Below are positions 38,682 through 49,429 of a DNA stretch of 64,000 nucleotides, piece after piece. Numbering within the stretch: position 1 is the first letter of the stretch; every line of letters begins with the position of its first letter. The stretch spans positions 4,163,501-4,227,500 of the forward strand of contig JAINUG010000011.1 of the NCBI GenBank assembly GCA_029706075.1. Direction: 5' to 3'. The stretch is from Aldrovandia affinis. Lineage: Eukaryota; Chordata; Actinopteri; Notacanthiformes; Halosauridae. A program made the translations under genes and the position numbers. The notes under the pieces were generated by a model. It was given only the letters and a program-made list of their open reading frames with translations. It was not told the origin of the DNA and did no database searches.

Positions 38682-39840
38682 CAGTGACGGGGCCAGCGGG
38701 GGGCTTGCCGGGGCTGTAGCCCCATCAGGAATTTGCATAGCACCGGCGCAGCCCCCCCAAGCATTTCCTTACAATTTTACATTTTCATTAAACACTTTAA
38801 ATCAAAATAACTACCAGCTGACAATTATTTTATAATTCCCGGGGTCTTGCGAGATGAGAGTACCTATAACTAGCCTGCGTACGATACGTTGCCATCTCGA
38901 ACGTTAAACTTCATTGAACTTTTACACGTTATTGGCAAATTCTACAAAACTGCGCGCCAAAAATATCAGACAATCCCAGAAATGCGAAGTATACTCATCA
39001 TGATATACAGAACGAGTGAATTGAAATTATGGCAAATATGGTTAGGGAGCAAATAAGTAGTGAAATAGAGGAAGCTGGACTGTTTGCATTGATAGTCGAC
39101 AAAAGTAAGGACGTCAGCAAAAAAGAACAGGTGTCTGTGGTGGCATGCTATTTGCAAAATGATGTTGCACTGGAAGAATTCCTACATTTCACTCCAGCCG
39201 ATGGATTAGACGCTGATTCGCTTTTAAAAACAATCAAACTGACACTTAATATATGCAACATTGACCACAATACATGCGTTGCAGCTGTTATGTCAGGCTG
39301 TCATAACGGTGTAGCAGATACATTCAGAAAAGATGTCCCACAGGCACTGTATATCCATTACCACGCTCATCGTCCAAATCTTGTTTTGGTGGACTGCGTT
39401 AAAAACATACAACCGGCGGCAGAGTTCTTTGAATCACTGCAGGTGCTGTATACATTTTTTTGGGGCTCCGTCCCTCATGATCTTTTCCTAAAAAACAAAA
39501 AGAAATCGAGCCAACACAAGCTCCTGTTGATTTTGCAATGAGTGAGATGGTCTAAGCAGTGTTTATCGGTCATGTTATGGCAATGTTTTCCTGGCTATTG
39601 GTATTGAGGTCTGGGTCATTGTATTAATTTTTGAGTGCGTGAGATGGCAGTACATAAGCTAAATCAATGCATAGCATGCTTGTTGTAGTATCCGTGCTGT
39701 AATATCTGACTAGACGGCCTTCATAGCCGTGGTCTGCGCGCCCATGACCTGCACGGGTGTCTAAATTTCATGAGCACCCCCTCACAACCATAAAGCACCC
39801 CCTTAGCACCCCCAACCAAAGTTTTCTGGCGCCGCCCCTG
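38682..39840 (+). mobile_element. hAT transposon with perfect 8-bp target duplication
   Basis: The ends cagtgacggggccag (left) and caggggcggcgccag (right, inverted) are imperfect terminal repeats. Both sides are flanked by tttgggat (38674-38681 and 39841-39848), the 8-bp duplication typical of hAT. The 1159-bp length is short for an autonomous element, so it is internally deleted. Confidence 0.9.
39029..39541 (+). pseudogene. hAT transposase fragment (DUF4371/ZMYM1-like)
   Basis: A 170-residue open frame with MVREQISSEIEEAGLFALIV, then DKSKDVSKKEQVSVVACYLQ, DADSLL and CHNGVADTF-like blocks. This is the DUF4371 part of hAT transposases and of their host-derived ZMYM relatives. The zinc-finger start and the C-terminal dimerisation domain are absent. 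It lies wholly inside the hAT element. Confidence 0.8.
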
Positions 39841-40285
39841 TTTGGGATCCACTGCGATAGTTTGAGGAACCTTTGGCTGTTTGGCCTGTGGGGGGCGCCA
39901 TTTCTTCAACGTGTACATAAAGACAAAAGTCCATCTCGGCAGGAGTGCACGATGCCACGGGAGGGGTGATTGATAGAGCCCTAATGACTGCTGCCACTAC
40001 GAGTCCATGAATACCACATCAACAGCAGAAGAAGATTAAATGCGTTTATCAGACTTCCCTCCGCTCCTTATTATGAATAGAATTTTGTGTGAAAGCTGAA
40101 TGATTAGCATTGGCAACAGTACTTTCTTACGATGGAAAGGAGAGATGGGGAGTTTAACTGACGGAAGTGCGTATTTCTTAATGGCGTGTTTATAAAGGTT
40201 TGAAAATGTAATCCCAGGGAAATGATTTGGATGAAAGTTCCAAGCAAACTTGCCTTAAAGCTAATGGCCCTTTTTTTTGGGGGGA

Positions 40286-40540
40286 TTTCATCCCATTTTC
40301 TCCCAATTTGGTAGCCAATTAGACCCGCTATTTTTTATGTCAATCCCCCCCTAGTAATGTGAGTTTGCTGCCGTAGTCCTGCGACCGGTAGTGACGAAGG
40401 CGAAGTAACGCCTCCCCCGAGACGGCACTCGCCAAGCCGTCGACCGTAACCCTGGCGCTTCCGGCCAGAGCTGACTCTGGCGAGACGGGGAATTGAACCC
40501 CGGTCTCCGTGGCCAGCGTCGGACATTGTAACCACTGTAT
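40286..40540 (-). repeat. tRNA-derived SINE, family B, shortened copy
   Basis: Tail (tcccattttctcccaatttg), core (gccgtagtcctgcgaccggt) and tRNA-like head (ggggaattgaaccccggtct) are present; the middle is deleted relative to 42049-42438. Confidence 0.8.
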
Positions 40541-41754
40541 GCCACTTCAGTATCACAAGATGAATTATAGAATATGTTGATAAAATGTAACAAAAAACAA
40601 ACCGTTGGGTACAATAAATGCTGTTGACAGAATAATCACATTATGATAATAGGATGAAAGTATGTGGACCTGTCAATATAACTTACGAGATCCAATACAT
40701 AATGAAATGAATAGAAGATTACTGTGGTGTAAAAATTAGTGTCCAACAACAAAAACATGTCCCTTTCATATCATTTTATATTTTCTTTCATATAGTTAAA
40801 TTCAATTTAGATTGAAAAGTTATTTAACTTCAAGAACTGCCCGAGGTGGCATTTAACCAAGAAGTCTTGCTGTAAGGAGGAAGCCACGGCTCTCTCTCTC
40901 TCACTCTCTCTCTTTCCCTCTCTCACTCTATAAACTATAAAATGAAATAAATAAAAAATTGCTGGTGAAAAATAGTCCAATCATTCAGACTTCCATGGGG
41001 ACTGGTTTTTGATCATTTTAAGGGTCCTATCTTGGGTCCGAGCGGACGCAGGTCCATTGCAGGGGGCCTTTAGTCAGTCTGAAAATCGTATTTCAGGAGC
41101 AGGTGAATGGGCAGGCCTCCTCAGCCACTCCACTCCTGGAAGTACAGAGGCTGTGTTCAATTAAAGTAAAATGGCCACTGTGCTTTTGGAACTAGGACTT
41201 TAATTTGCTTTGTGTCCAGGGGTGTGTGCGGGGTGGGCAGAGGAATTAAAAGCAGGGGCAAAATCATTGTTGTAATGTAACATGGCATATTTAATCATTT
41301 TTTTAAATGTATTTATTTATTTTAAAATATATATAATGTAGCTGCAGTATAACAATCTTCTCTGGTAATCGGCATTTTAGTAATGTCATTTTAAAGTGAT
41401 CCAGTTTGGTTTGTTAGTACTTTAATTTTGTATGATTGTAACTTCATTCCACTTTGCCTGAATTGACTTCGTTGATCAGCGAGATATGCAGCTGGCCTGC
41501 CTCATAGCCCTGCTTCTTCCCTCATTGTAACACTGAAATGAGAGTAATATTTTAGCCTGAGCTGCTTTTAAAGCGTGTATTAACTTGTTGTTTGGACTCT
41601 CTGTGGTAATCAGGGGAAATAAGCTTTGAAGTTGAGCCGTAATCGACGACTAGATCTCCGTTCTCTCTCCTGCAGCAAGATGTGTTTTCTGGGAACCAGG
41701 TCTGATGGGAGAGAAAGAGGGAGTGTGGAGGTACAGAGCTAATTGTGTCTGTAG

Positions 41755-41756
<2 letters not shown>

Positions 41757-41811
<55 letters not shown>
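41757..41811 (+). repeat. (GT)n microsatellite
   Basis: About 27 uninterrupted GT units. Confidence 0.97.
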
Positions 41812-41815
<4 letters not shown>

Positions 41816-42048
41816 TGGGTGTGGGTGTTGCATGTGTGTATGTGCCTTTGTGCTACAGTGGCGTAGCGATTTATCGGCTTTAAATAAAGGAAACCCCACA
41901 CCTTTCAACCAATGATTACTCTCAACCTGTTATCAATCAAGCAAATCATTTGCTGAATAATCAATACCAATGTGATAGCGTTTTTCTTTACATTACAAAA
42001 TTGTGTATAATAAAAATAAAAAAATAAAAAAATGTATACAAACATTTT

Positions 42049-42438
42049 TTTAATTTTTTTATTTTTTTATATTTGTTTCTGATTTTATCCCATTTTCTCC
42101 CAATTTGGTAGCCAATTAGACCCGCAATTTTTTACGTCAATCCCCCCCTAGTAATGTGAGTTCGCTGCCGTAGTCCTGCGACCGGTAGTGACGAAGGCGA
42201 AGTGACGCCTCTTCCGAGACGTCACTCGCCAAGCCGCCGACCGAACCCCGGTACTTACAGGGCCACTATACGCAGCGAACGTCACGTCGGCTTCCCTCCT
42301 CCTCCCTGGGGTGGACAGCCAATCGCCGCCCCCTGGTGGCACTCCCGGCCAAAGCCGACACTTGGCGAGACGGGGAATTGAACCCCGGTCTCCGTGGCCA
42401 GCGTCGGACGTTGTAACCACTGGACCACGCGGGAGGCC
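42049..42438 (-). repeat. tRNA-Glu-like SINE, family B, full copy with 14-bp target duplication
   Basis: On the minus strand the head (tggtccagtggttacaacgt with box A, then ggggttcaattccccgtctc with box B) resembles tRNA-Glu. A ~220-bp core and the tail ccaaattgggagaaaatggg follow. tatacaaacatttt flanks both sides (42035-42048 and 42439-42452). Confidence 0.9.
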
Positions 42439-42454
42439 TATACAAACATTTTAT

Positions 42455-42745
42455 CCTGTTTCTCTTCCAATTTAGTAGCCTATTATACCCTCTATTTATT
42501 TAGATTTTACCCTCCCCACACGGGTTTGCCGCTCGTCTCTATGGGGCAAGCTATTTCTCCGTGGGAAGCGAACTCCGCTGACTTCGAGATGGAATCCGCC
42601 CACCCACGTTCTGGAGACTCCTTACGTGCTTCACGGCGAACCCGAGCAGGCTCACCCTCCCCCTGGGGTGGACAGCCAAATGCCGCCCCCAATCGGGGCT
42701 GACGACCAGGGCCGGTCTGGAAGAGACGCAGGTTTCGAACCGTGT
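42455..42745 (-). repeat. Family-B SINE, diverged copy directly beside the previous one
   Basis: Shares the tail (ctcttccaatttagtagcc), the gggtggacagccaaatgccg block and box B (acggttcgaaacctg) but lacks a clear box A. It lies head-to-tail with 42049-42438. Confidence 0.7.
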
Positions 42746-43755
42746 CCCGTGTAGCATTTTTTTATGTAAAGCTAAATATATTTGTTGTTTTCTGTGCCTG
42801 AATTTGATATTGAATTTGTAAATATCCGTTAACCTGATCAATGCAGTTTGGGCAGTTTAATGCTCATGAAAAAGCACTGAAGTTTTCACTGGACTTCTAG
42901 GATTTATTGTATGTTTCTCAGAGCTAGATACAGTTAACTGAGGGGTTTAAGTTAAAAGTATAGCATATTCTTTGAAATTATTATATAAGTTAAACCCCTT
43001 TTTGTCATTTACATTCTCTAACATGCCATGAAGAAGGAACACTGCAACGCGAGACACAAATTAAGAGTAATGTTTATGATTACTCGCCAACGGATTATTC
43101 AATTAATTGGAACGCAATCCCAACAGCTACCCTGATTACCAATCAGCCTCAGCTGTGCTTGGCTGTAGGTGAAGATGCTGCTGTCCATGGTCCTGAAGGC
43201 CATGGAGACCGCAGCAGGAAGCTCTGCCAGCAGCCAGAGATGAAGCCCTCCGCTCCTCCCCCACAAGTTCTCAAGCTCCCCCACATTCCTGGCAACACAA
43301 GTTGTAGAAAGGCATTACGGTATACTGCATCAGTCAGTACTGTAAATAAGTAAAACTGTAAATGAGTCGTGTTGTTGTGCAAGAAATAAGAACTGCACAG
43401 TTTAACAGCCAATATTGCTACGTGGCCAATATGCGCTGCGTGGAGCATCCACCATATGCAGAATGGGGGATTATATATTCTTATCAATGAGGAATATGTA
43501 CTCTGTATTGTGTCATTTAGGCTTTGGTGTATGAAATGGGAAGTGCATGTCATATTTGCTGTAATGGAGACAGGTGCTCTGTCTGTTACGGCCAGTGACC
43601 ATACAGTACGTGGGCTCTCTGGCAGGGGGTAGGGCAGTTGGGAACAGGTGGCTTGCTGTTGGAACCTGGTATTGTTGTTAGGCTGGCTGGTAATTAGTCC
43701 CCCAGAGGTCTCCTTCTGCCTCCACTGGGCATTGTTTACTAAGAGAAATGGGAAT

Positions 43756-43925
43756 GTGCCACATTGTGTCCCTGTCAGAAAAGTGTCCACAGCTATGGCT
43801 GACGCAGGGAGTGGGGAGGTGCCAGATTGTGTCCCTGCCAGAAAATGGTCCACAGTTATGGCTGATGTAGGGAGTGGGGAGGTGCCAGATCATGTCCCTG
43901 TCAGAAAAGTGTCCAGCGCTACAGC
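43756..43925 (+). repeat. 63-bp minisatellite, about 2.7 units
   Basis: Units starting gtgccacattgtgtccctgt, gtgccagattgtgtccctgc and gtgccagatcatgtccctgt lie at 43756, 43819 and 43882. The period is divisible by three, which creates an open repeat frame with no family resemblance. Confidence 0.92.
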
Positions 43926-44308
43926 TCTTATTTTCAGGCTTTATCGGGGTTTGTCTTAGTATCATCTTGAGACAAACACCTGCGTTTCACCTAACACATA
44001 CCTGTGTTCATTAGGGTTTTTGAATATGAGTTAAATTGGATAGTGCTACATCACATTAGCCTTCAAGACCTTTTTTCACTTTTTCTATCTGTGGACAGAA
44101 CGCTTTGATGGTGCTTGATTCGTTTCCCTCTCGTAAGCTGGATTGATTAATGAGTCCGTAGAAGCCCTGTCTGTAGCTGAGGAAGTCTCGCCAAACTAAT
44201 TATGGGGATCGACAACGCAGAACGCCTGGTTTCATGGGTGTGTACGCATATCTGCACATTCAGCACAACTGGACCGCTTAATAGCAATTCAAAAGCAATT
44301 ACATCTTT

Positions 44309-44648
44309 CTTTTTTTCTTAAAAAATCCCAAAAAAACTTTTTTCAGATTTTATCCCATTTCTCTTCCAATTTAGTGGCCAATTACATCCTCTTTTTCATG
44401 TCAATCCCCCCTCGTATTGTGAGTTCGCTGCCGTGGCCCTGTGACCGGCAGTGACAAAAGCGAAGCATCTTCCCCTCCGAGACGGCACTCATGTCGGTTT
44501 CCCTCTCCCCTCCCTGGGGCGGACAGCCAATGCCGCCCCCTAGTGGTACTCCCGGCCAGATCCGACATTGCCGCGGCCGGTGGAATTTAACCCTGGTCGC
44601 AGTGGCCAGTGTCGAACGTTGTAACCGCTAGATCACCTGGGAGGCCTT
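44309..44648 (-). repeat. Family-B SINE with 16-bp target duplication
   Basis: aagcaattacatcttt occurs at 44293-44308 and 44649-44664. The tail, core and head (gatctagcggttacaacgtt on the minus strand) match 42049-42438 with about 85% similarity by eye. Confidence 0.9.
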
Positions 44649-46647
44649 AAGCAATTACATCTTTAATATGAGCAGGGGCAATATAACTGGATGTTTGTGT
44701 TATAATGATATAACACTGTTAGTCATTCACCTGCGTTCCCTGATAATAAAAGGCATGAACCGACCGAGATTGGGTTTTGTGTGGCAGGCTGGGCTGTAGC
44801 GCGGGCAAGCAGTTGGGGAGCACGTCTTTTAACCTGCAGGCTGCAGGCTCAAGTCCCACTCGTGACACTGTTGTTGTACCCTTGAACGTACTGAACGGTA
44901 GAGCGCAGCTATAATTGCTTCAATAAATAACCAGTTTTATGAATGAACAACGGATAAAATGGAAACTATGCATTTGGAAGATCTCTTTGAACCGTTTTTA
45001 ATAGGTAGCATAACGCCGTAGAACTTTTCTCCCCATTGCTATCTATTTGCTGTAATGGACACAATTGTCACGTTGTACTACGCGTTTCGAGGAATTCAGC
45101 GATTTCGTTGATGCGGTGCTGATCTTTTGTATTTATTCAACCAGCTGAAAAAATGTCATAAAAAAGCAGGATGGAACGATGAAAGCGGGTGCGCTGCTGA
45201 TGCACCGCTGTGGCTGATGGGGGTGATTTATCTCACAGCTGAAACTGCGACGCGGGAAGGCCTCCCTGTCTGTCACTGATTGACTGCGTCGAACCCGGCA
45301 AGCTGCGCACTTCCTCTGTTATTGCCTTGTCGTGAAAACTTTGTTAGTGTCCCTAAGAGAGCCGTGGGGGTTTTCAAACGACCGAGGCTGCTGCCGCCGT
45401 CTAGTGATAAAATATGATTAAAAGGACTGCATTGTGTCGAGGCACATTCCCAAAGGACTAAGACTAGGGAGTCTGTCATTCGATCCTGACAGTAAATGAA
45501 ATGGACAAAATAAGATAACATACTATATAGTGTGTTAACTACATAACTGTGTTGGCGGCAGTGTCTTGTTGTTTGCCGTGGCCGATTCAAGGTCTGCCTG
45601 TCTGCTTGTCTGTCTGTCTGCAAGCGAGCAAGAGCCTACATGTTTGGATGTGAAAGCGTATGCTGGCATGTGTATTTCTGTTACCTGGCCTTGGTGTGAA
45701 TGCGAGCCCGTGCTTGCTTGTGTGGATGTGTGTGTATGCTTGCGCGTATGCGTGAGTGCGCTGGTGTGTGGGTTGGATTTGCGGGAAAGGTGTACTGTTT
45801 TCCCGCAAGCCACGTACCTGCTGCCGTCGCCCTAGCAACCAGAAGAAGAGCCGACTGGAGGCCTTGAAAGGACGACAGTGCTGGGATGGTGAAAGAAAGC
45901 GCGACGGGAATGAATGAAATGTAAATAGAGAAGTGTGTGTCTGTGTGGGTGCGCGCGTGTGGTTGATTATTCCTTTTTGTTAAAATCTTTTGAAAACATT
46001 TTTATTTTTATTTTTTTAATTTTTTTTATAAACATGCTTCCATCGATACATTACCAAATTTTTTCCCCAATGCAAAGCAAAAAAATAAAACATGGTTTGC
46101 CTAAACTTGAGTAATACTTTTGTCCATTAACCTTGGCAGGCAGATGGGTTTGATGAATAGCAGATGGGTAGCATTTGCACAAGCCTGTTTCACAACTGAC
46201 CCACCACGAAACATTATGGAAAAATAAATAGCGAGAAGTATGAATAGGTTTGATCCTTTGATCCTCGTCCCCCCCCCCCCTCTTGAATATACTTAATGAA
46301 CTGCATGAGCCTGTTGATACTGAATTTTGTGTGGCGAGCCGACCTCTTAGGGTTAGGGTTAGGGAGCATGCCTTATGACCAGCAGGTTGCAGGTTAAAGA
46401 CCTGCTCATGACACCGCTGTCGTGCGCTTAAATTGACTTAATGGGACAATACGCAACTTAATTTGCTTCAGTTAATATCCAGCTGCATGAAAGAACAATT
46501 CATTTAATGCAAACTGTGTTTCCAAAAATGAGTGATGGGAACTAAGGAAATAAACAATACAACTATCCAATGCCTCAATTTCAGAGATCTTCTGAATCAT
46601 TGTAACGGGTCATTGTATTCCACCCCACTCCCATCCCCAAATCCCAG

Positions 46648-46778
46648 TGTTCAGGCTGACGACCGCATACGCATGGAGAGGATGGACAGCTCGCAGTTCC
46701 AGTTCAACACCTCCCTGCGGACCGTCACCGACTTCTACTCTGATCCGTCGCGCCAGAAGACCGGGGAGGACGATGAAG
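46648..46778 (+). CDS. MSH3: MSH3 exon 9
   Basis: One hundred and thirty-one nucleotides. Frame logic places the acceptor at atcccag before TGTTCAG, giving SVQADDRIRMERMDSSQFQF to KTGEDDE plus one base. Using the next AG (ttcag) would break the frame. Confidence 0.93.
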
Positions 46779-47180
46779 GTGCGACGGTCGTCTCTTTGCC
46801 TCTGTTGTCGTTTCCATGGCAATGTCTGTGTCTAGGCTGAGTGTTTGAGAGGAGTGCATAGATTGAATCCTGTAATTGGGGGGGTACTAAACAGTCTTGA
46901 ACTTGAACAACTTTAATTGCTTCAGTAAATCACCAGTTGTGTTAACAACAAATTCCTACTCCTACCACTCCTACTATGGAGGGAATAATGTGCCAATATT
47001 CATTAAATAAAAAGTGAAATGTCAACATAAATAATTAAATCTAAAATATTGTTTTATTTATTTACTTTCATACTTTCACATTTCATTATTTCTATATTTA
47101 ATTAAGTAACATTGACACATTTCATTCTGTGGTGTGAAATGGGAAATTTGTAAAATGTCCGCAGCAACCCAGTTGGTCTG

Positions 47181-47328
47181 GCGACAATCCAAAACCCATA
47201 TAAGAGAGTCTATTGGCACGGTGAAGTCGCCCACTGTATTTAATAAATTGCAGCTACCAAGCTTGCAGAAACATTGGTGGTTGACTTCACCGCGCCAGTA
47301 GCCTCTTATATGGGTTGTGGATCGTCGC
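47181..47328. repeat. Inverted repeat, ~47-bp arms, 54-bp loop
   Basis: The left arm 47181-47228 (gcgacaatccaaaacccata, then taagagagtctattggca) is complementary to 47283-47328, with about eight mismatches or gaps. Confidence 0.8.
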
Positions 47329-47643
47329 CTCCACTAGCTTTGCCAGTCGCTTCTCTCAGTCACCTGCACATGCATATCAGCGACTTGCCTAGGAGTGTCA
47401 GTGAAGTATATCATTCACCATTTCATCAGTCAGAGAAAGATAGTGGCGTTGGTCTGTTGGATGGGTTCGTTGCTATAGTTAAGTGTGTACTCCTTTTCCA
47501 ATCAGCGTGTCCTACCAGTGTAGGTAGAAGTTGACTGGTGCAAGTAAATTAAAACAGATGTAAAGTCAGTTTAGCTTGTTTCAGAAAAATGGTTAAGATT
47601 AGGATTTGGGTAGAATTATCAGATTTTATATCCTGTGCTTATG

Positions 47644-47795
47644 GGCAGTGTAGTATAATGTTTAGGGAAGTGGGCTTGTAACTCAGGTTGCTGGTTCAAT
47701 TCCCAGGTGGAGCACTGCCATTGTTGTAAAGAAATGTAAAACTGTGTAAGTCGCTCTGGATAAGAGCGTCTGCTAAATGCCTGAAAATGTAAAAT
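47644..47795 (+). repeat. Family-A SINE with internal deletion
   Basis: Head gcagtgtagtataatgttta, box B ggttcaattcccaggt, then a jump to tgtaaagaaatgtaaaactg and the tail cgtctgctaaatgc; the central ~55 bp are missing relative to 33951-34158. Confidence 0.85.
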
Positions 47796-48279
47796 GTCAA
47801 ATGTAGGGGCCTCTGCCTTGAACTGTTATATGACTGAGCCAATGGACGCTGACTAACGTACAATGTTTTTAATGATTCATTTATTAAAAATTCAACCCGC
47901 GGACAAAAAATAAACCCGTGGCAATGTTGGTTGGTTGGTTGGTTGGTTGGTTGATTACAATCACTTCCATAAAATACTCTACTCGCTCTAGCACAGGTTG
48001 TCGGCGTAGGTTGAAGCCCTCTTCACTCACCCATGGCCATGCCCAAACCCGTACACCAGTAAATGCGTCCGCAGACGGCCAGCGCCTGACAAGCCTGGAG
48101 TGCTCCTGGGCCCCTCGCGCCCTCTCCCTCGCCTCAGACAGGAGGGCTTGCAGCTCCTGGATCTGCTCAGGCCGCTGGAAAAAAAATGAATTCATGGCTG
48201 TAATGAATAAGTCATGTAAGACTGTGGACGTGTCGTAGGAGGTGATATCGGGTGGCTGTACTTCCTCTTGAAAGCCGTT

Positions 48280-48430
48280 CTGTGTGGCTCAGTAGGTAGA
48301 GCATGGCGTTGGCAACGCTTAGTTTGTGGGTTCAATTCCCACTGGGGACCACATATACTGAAAAATGTATGCATTCATCATTCATTACTGTGAGTCACTT
48401 TGGATAAAAGCGTCTGCTAAATGGCATATC
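48280..48430 (+). repeat. tRNA-derived SINE (HpaI-like tail)
   Basis: Box A tgtggctcagtaggtagagc and box B gggttcaattcccactgggg are followed by a tail cactttggataaaagcgtct. A 5'-truncated copy of the same tail is at 53630-53703. Confidence 0.85.
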
Positions 48431-48984
48431 TTATTATTGAAGCCACCTGGGATGCTGCAGCGTGTAATTATCCCCCTCCAGCACGATTGTCTTCCATCTC
48501 TTCACCTCATCTAACATGTCCAATCTTTGCCTCGGGAGACTTTGAACATCGGTCCACAGCTTACTAAGCCCGGTGACGTAGCTGAATTTAGTCTCTGACC
48601 CTGCCTACGTCAGAGCGAGCAGGGAGGGGTGGCGTGCTGTGCTGGGGCCAGTCCCGTTCGCTGTGAGACGGCAGGGTTGAATTCTGAAAAGACCCCTCTG
48701 ACGTTGCTCCATGGGAGGCGAATGAGAAGGCAATCTCCGGGGCCAGATAATGACGGTTATTATTTTGATTCCCTCTTCCTCCCAGCAAAGTGGTGGAAAA
48801 TGCTCTCTTTAATAGATTGACTTGATCTTATGTGTCCATTCAGAGTCATGCGCTGAGTGCGTGCCTAAGCACTCACTCTCAGTATTTAACAATGAGGCTC
48901 AGAACTTCATAGAGAACTGAAAAATTGTAAGGAATCTGTTATATAATTTACAGTTCCTTCACTTGAATATGTCATGTACTTCTC

Positions 48985-48995
48985 ATGTCTGTGTT

Positions 48996-49031
<36 letters not shown>

Positions 49032-49290
49032 TGTGCGTGTGTGTGTGTGTGTGCGTGCGTGCGTGCGGTGTGTGTGTGTATTGTGCATACGGTGTGTGCG
49101 TGCATGTGTGTGTGCATGCGTGCGTGCATGCATGCATGTGGGCGTGTATGCATGTATGCGTGCATTTGGTGTATGTGCGTGTGTGTGCAACGTGGTGTGT
49201 GCATGCATGTGATGTGTGTGTGTGTCTACGCACGCATATGTGGTGTGTGTGCACATGCGTATGGGTGTGGTGCGTGCGTGCGTGTGTGTT
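48985..49290 (+). repeat. Long compound (TG)/(TGCG)/(TGCA) tract
   Basis: About 300 bp of almost purely alternating purine-pyrimidine sequence, ending 25 bp before MSH3 exon 10. Confidence 0.93.
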
Positions 49291-49314
49291 TCTGTCTGTC
49301 TGTCCCATCCTCAG

Positions 49315-49429
49315 GCTCCCAAGCCCTCTCCAGTATAATCTGTTTGGACACTCCAGTCATCTGCTGCCTTGGCCCTGTGATCCAGTACCTGACCGAGTTT
49401 AACCTGCAGAGGGTCCTGCTGTGCACCAG
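49315..49429 (+). CDS. MSH3: MSH3 exon 10
   Basis: One hundred and fifteen nucleotides: GSQALSSIICLDTPVICCLG then PVIQYLTEFNLQRVLLCT plus AG. The acceptor catcctcag follows a ~300-bp (TG)-rich tract. The donor is gtacag. Confidence 0.95.

Larger units (their letters stand above)
36787..46647 (+). other. MSH3 intron 8 (9.9 kb)
   Basis: Holds five family-B SINE copies in minus orientation (38300-38640, 40286-40540, 42049-42438, 42455-42745, 44309-44648), an hAT element (38682-39840), a (TG)n tract (41757-41811), a 63-bp minisatellite (43756-43925) and diverged family-A SINE-like pieces (about 44780-44945 and 46325-46510). The stretches 36900-38280, 40560-41700, 42850-43740 and 45000-46300 show no gene or clear repeat. 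Confidence 0.75.
46779..49314 (+). other. MSH3 intron 9
   Basis: Contains a hairpin-forming inverted repeat (47181-47328), a family-A SINE (47644-47795), a (TTGG)n run (47927-47951), a tRNA-derived SINE (48280-48430) and a long TG-rich tract (48985-49290). Confidence 0.75.

Noticed and set aside
43149-43853. Minus-strand 234-codon open frame
   Set aside because: It overlaps the 63-bp minisatellite, has biased composition and no recognisable domain; it lies in an MSH3 intron.
46345-46363. (TTAGGG)3-like run, considered as an interstitial telomere
   Set aside because: Only about three units and embedded in a diverged SINE-like piece; too short to mean more than chance.
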